From Candidatus Omnitrophota bacterium (lineage in GTDB: Bacteria; Omnitrophota; Gorgyraeia; 2-02-FULL-51-18), in NCBI GenBank assembly GCA_023247935.1, contig JAHFFM010000101.1, positions 1 to 7,013 on the forward strand: a stretch of 7,013 nucleotides of DNA. Reading direction: 5' to 3'. Below the pieces are notes generated by a model. That model was not told the origin of the DNA, did no database searches, and worked only from the letters and a program-made list of their open reading frames with translations. Within the stretch, counting starts at the first letter, position 1. Each line of letters starts with the position of its first letter. Below, piece after piece: positions 5,130 through 7,013 of the stretch. A program made the translations under genes and the position numbers.

Positions 5130-6155
5130 TTAATATCCCGATAAACTTCGAAAGCCCAGCATGACCCCTACCATCAACGTGTTGTGCAGCACATGGGCCG
5201 TAATGGAAGGGATCAGCGAGCCTGAAATTTCATAAAGCATGGTCAAAAACATCCCGAGAAAAAAAATGGGAAAAAAAGCGATCCAGTGCATGTGAAGCGT
5301 CGCGAACATCAGAGAACATAAAACCGCCGCCGGCCAAACCCCGAATTTCTTTCGAAAGCCCGCGTAAGCCACGCCCCTGAAAAACAGTTCCTCCATCACC
5401 GGCCCCAACACGGCCACAAAAAGCGTCAAACCCACAAGATACGGCTGCGCGGAATCCTTGAGATAAAGCTGCACCACCTGCTGAGGCTCAGGCTCCACCG
5501 AAAATATTTGCAAAAGATAGGATAAAACAAAAAAACAAAGAAGAAGAGGCGGAATCACCGCGATGTAGGAAAAAATACCGTCTTTGACATGCCGCCAAAA
5601 AGAATTTCCTCGAAAACCCAATTCGGCAAGACCTTGGCCATATTTTGTCCGGACAATCCAGATCACAAAGGCCGCCACCATAAGATTGCGTATAAAGCTG
5701 GTCAAAATAAGCACGCTGTCAGAAATCCGCCCTTCAATGCCCATAAAAAGAATAATCGATGACTGTACGAGAAAAAGAAACCCCTCGGCAAAAAGAAGGA
5801 ATAAAAAGGCGGTTAAAACATCGCGAAAACCCCATCGCACCTCAGGAAACGGCAAGGACGCCAAAGGCCAAGGCGTCCCCCGGAACTTGCGGATCAGAAG
5901 ATCAATATCCAAACAAATCCCCCAAAAAAATAAAAAAGAAAAAGTCAGAGAAACCGCTCCCAACGCAACCGGGTGTTCTTTGAGCTTTTGGCGGGCTATT
6001 TCTTCCTTTTGCTTAAAAAGCTGACTAGCTTTTTGTTTTTGATCCAAATCCTTCTGTTCTTGCGCGGAATCACGCCCAAAAAAATGAGCCAACAGCACAA
6101 AGGAATAAAAAACGGCCACAAATAAAATCATCCAAAAAAGCCAGCGTGATTTCAT
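5130..6155 (-). CDS. CPBP family (CAAX/Abi) intramembrane metalloprotease
   Basis: A 341-residue integral membrane protein with the three CPBP (formerly Abi) motifs: EELFFR (E255, E256, R260), FATLH (F284, H288) and HVLHN (H321, N325). These are the glutamate, histidine and asparagine residues of the Rce1-type glutamate protease active site. Hydrophobic segments lie at about 5-24, 63-84, 111-139, 146-168, 193-220, 238-253, 272-290, 293-310 and 316-336, so about eight or nine membrane spans. A charged stretch at 28-61 (many K, Q and E) separates the first two spans. Its natural substrate cannot be told; bacterial members range from prenyl-protein-like processing to bacteriocin immunity, and most are uncharacterised. 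Start ATG at 6155 overlaps the tatD stop as ATGA, with no clear Shine-Dalgarno, suggesting coupling. The stop TAA (5132-5130) touches the target duplication of the adjacent element. Confidence 0.9.
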   Translation of the reverse strand: MKSRWLFWMILFVAVFYSFVLLAHFFGRDSAQEQKDLDQKQKASQLFKQKEEIARQKLKEHPVALGAVSLTFSFLFFWGICLDIDLLIRKFRGTPWPLASLPFPEVRWGFRDVLTAFLFLLFAEGFLFLVQSSIILFMGIEGRISDSVLILTSFIRNLMVAAFVIWIVRTKYGQGLAELGFRGNSFWRHVKDGIFSYIAVIPPLLLCFFVLSYLLQIFSVEPEPQQVVQLYLKDSAQPYLVGLTLFVAVLGPVMEELFFRGVAYAGFRKKFGVWPAAVLCSLMFATLHMHWIAFFPIFFLGMFLTMLYEISGSLIPSITAHVLHNTLMVGVMLGFRSLSGY

Positions 6156-6925
6156 AACGCTATTTTAAAAAAACGGGAAGCGGTTTCGGAAGTGACCTGC
6201 GCCAGCTTTTCCAGGTCCTCGCCGCGGGTTTGAGCCAAAAAGCGCGCGGATTCCGCCAAGTAAGCGGGCTCATTGCGCTTTCCCCGAAAGCCTTGCGGCG
6301 CAAGATAGGGCGCGTCGGTTTCGAGCATAAAATGCCCCAAAGGAGCTTTTTTGGCAGCCGCCAAAACAGAGGCATTTTTATAAGTCACGATCCCCGTAAA
6401 CGAGACAAGGAAACCGATGTCCAAAAGTTTTTTCATAGCCTCTTCATCATAAGAAAAACAATGCATCACTCCCCGTACGGGTGCACGGCCGTGCGCCCCA
6501 ACAGAATTCAGAATTTCATACGTGTCATCAAACGCATTTCTTGAATGAACGATGACCGGCAAATCAAACTTCTGGGCCAATTCCAACATTTGCCTAAAAA
6601 CCTTTTTTTGAATTTCAGAATCCGCTTCGCTTTTAAAATAATCCAAGCCGATTTCGCCGACAGCCACCGGCTTTGTTCGCGCGATAAACCGGTCCATTTC
6701 ATCATCCGCGTTTTCCAAATGCGCTGAATGCGGGTGCAGCCCTGCGGTATGCCTCATAAAAGAATGTTTGCTGCAAAGCGAATACGCCTTCTCATTTGTT
6801 CCGTGATCCGTACCCACATTGATCAGATGAGTCACACCGGCATCGAGGGAGCGCTGAATAACCTCCTCCCTGTCCGCGTCAAACGCGTCAAAATGCAAAT
6901 GGCAATGGGTATCAACAAGCTTCAT
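6152..6925 (-). CDS. tatD: TatD-family metal-dependent hydrolase (putative DNase)
   Basis: A 257-residue TIM-barrel protein of the TatD family. Members are cytosolic, divalent-metal-dependent, and several have 3'-5' exonuclease or DNA-repair activity; the exact substrate here is inferred from the family. Metal-site motifs are DTHCHL (5-10, H7 and H9), AGLHPH (61-66), GEIGLDYF (90-97, E91), VIVHSRN (124-130, H127), MHCFS (154-158, H155) and LETDAPYLAP (201-210, D204), followed by RGKRNEP. All expected ligands are present. Residues 142-151 (VGAHGRAPVR), directly before the VMHCFS strand, are encoded by a palindrome at 6475-6502 and look like a repeat inserted in a loop. ATG at 6925 overlaps the upstream stop as ATGA. 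The family often has several paralogues per genome (YcfH, YjjV, TatD), so the symbol denotes family rather than strict orthology. Confidence 0.93.
   Translation of the reverse strand: MKLVDTHCHLHFDAFDADREEVIQRSLDAGVTHLINVGTDHGTNEKAYSLCSKHSFMRHTAGLHPHSAHLENADDEMDRFIARTKPVAVGEIGLDYFKSEADSEIQKKVFRQMLELAQKFDLPVIVHSRNAFDDTYEILNSVGAHGRAPVRGVMHCFSYDEEAMKKLLDIGFLVSFTGIVTYKNASVLAAAKKAPLGHFMLETDAPYLAPQGFRGKRNEPAYLAESARFLAQTRGEDLEKLAQVTSETASRFFKIAL
6475..6502. repeat. Palindromic element inside tatD
   Basis: A 28-bp inverted repeat with a perfect 12-bp core GCACGGCCGTGC (6483-6494) and an imperfect outer extension (GTACGGGT against GCCCCAAC, three non-complementary pairs). It is translated in frame within tatD as VGAHGRAPV. 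The layout (GTA, a run of G, core, a run of C, complementary outer end) resembles the palindromes in tsaB and thiL, but with a different core. Confidence 0.7.
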
Positions 6926-7013
6926 GAATTTCTACGAACGTCCGTTGAATTTTTGCGCATGCGCTCCACTATTTCCGGTAATTCCTGAATAACATAATCA
7001 ATTTCCTGCTCCG
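6922..7013 (-). CDS. Cysteine desulfurase (NifS/IscS-like), C-terminal fragment
   Basis: The minus strand from the right edge reads 29 codons ending in TGA at 6924-6922: EQEIDYVIQELPEIVERMRK followed by NSTDVRRNS. The pattern of EEIDYVIE, LPEIVERLR and S matches the last helix of NifS/IscS-type class V aminotransferase-fold cysteine desulfurases, which take sulfur from cysteine for Fe-S clusters, thiamine and tRNA thiolation. The catalytic core lies outside the window, so the assignment rests on the tail only. The stop overlaps the tatD start (ATGA), placing it first among the visible operon genes. It lacks the longer C-terminal tail of E. coli IscS and is closer to the NifS-like short form. 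Confidence 0.7.
   Translation of the reverse strand, partial: EQEIDYVIQELPEIVERMRKNSTDVRRNS

Overview
The window is a compact, almost entirely minus-strand block of bacterial housekeeping genes. The apparent transcription order, from high to low coordinates, is: 3' end of a cysteine desulfurase (partial), tatD-family metal hydrolase, CPBP/CAAX-type membrane protease, a 192-bp inverted-repeat element, thiL, tsaE, tsaB and alr. A separate presumptive unit follows with its own promoter: a long exported protein of unknown function that runs off the left edge. Most junctions in the first block overlap (ATGA at 6922-6925 and 6152-6155; 17-29 nt overlaps between thiL/tsaE, tsaE/tsaB and tsaB/alr), so it reads as one operon.

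Organism: the gene set (alr for peptidoglycan D-alanine, tsaB/tsaE for the bacterial t6A pathway, thiL for thiamine diphosphate) is bacterial. Moderate GC, interspersed palindromic repeats that are translated inside genes, and a secreted protein with HIQDAH...EG...GGYHTQH motifs fit, from memory, an uncultivated Gram-negative candidate phylum such as Omnitrophota or a neighbouring lineage. This is an inference that sequence alone cannot settle.

Layout: 1-1643 is a single open minus-strand frame (547 codons, no stop reached) with a signal peptide. 1644-1726 is a short gap holding a good sigma70-like promoter. 1727-4921 is alr-tsaB-tsaE-thiL without gaps. 4922-5129 is filled by a MITE-like element with 20-bp terminal inverted repeats and an apparent 4-bp target duplication, inserted exactly at the end of the protease stop codon. 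5130-7013 is protease, tatD and the desulfurase tail.

The most notable feature is the repeats. Palindromic elements lie inside coding sequence, in frame, in three genes of one operon (tsaB, thiL, tatD). The tsaB and thiL copies share the same stem and the same reading frame and encode GDSMSRL and GNSLSRP at places where these families do not usually have residues. Two further repeat-like patches lie in the exported-protein gene, and one of them matches hairpins nested inside the 192-bp element. The window thus looks like a genome in which small mobile palindromes invade protein-coding genes without breaking them, comparable to the palindromic elements known from Rickettsia.

Functionally the operon combines tRNA modification (TsaB and TsaE for t6A), sulfur mobilisation (cysteine desulfurase), cofactor synthesis (ThiL), wall precursor synthesis (Alr) and poorly defined housekeeping enzymes (TatD, CPBP). 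I see no dedicated defence, mobile-gene or secondary-metabolism system.
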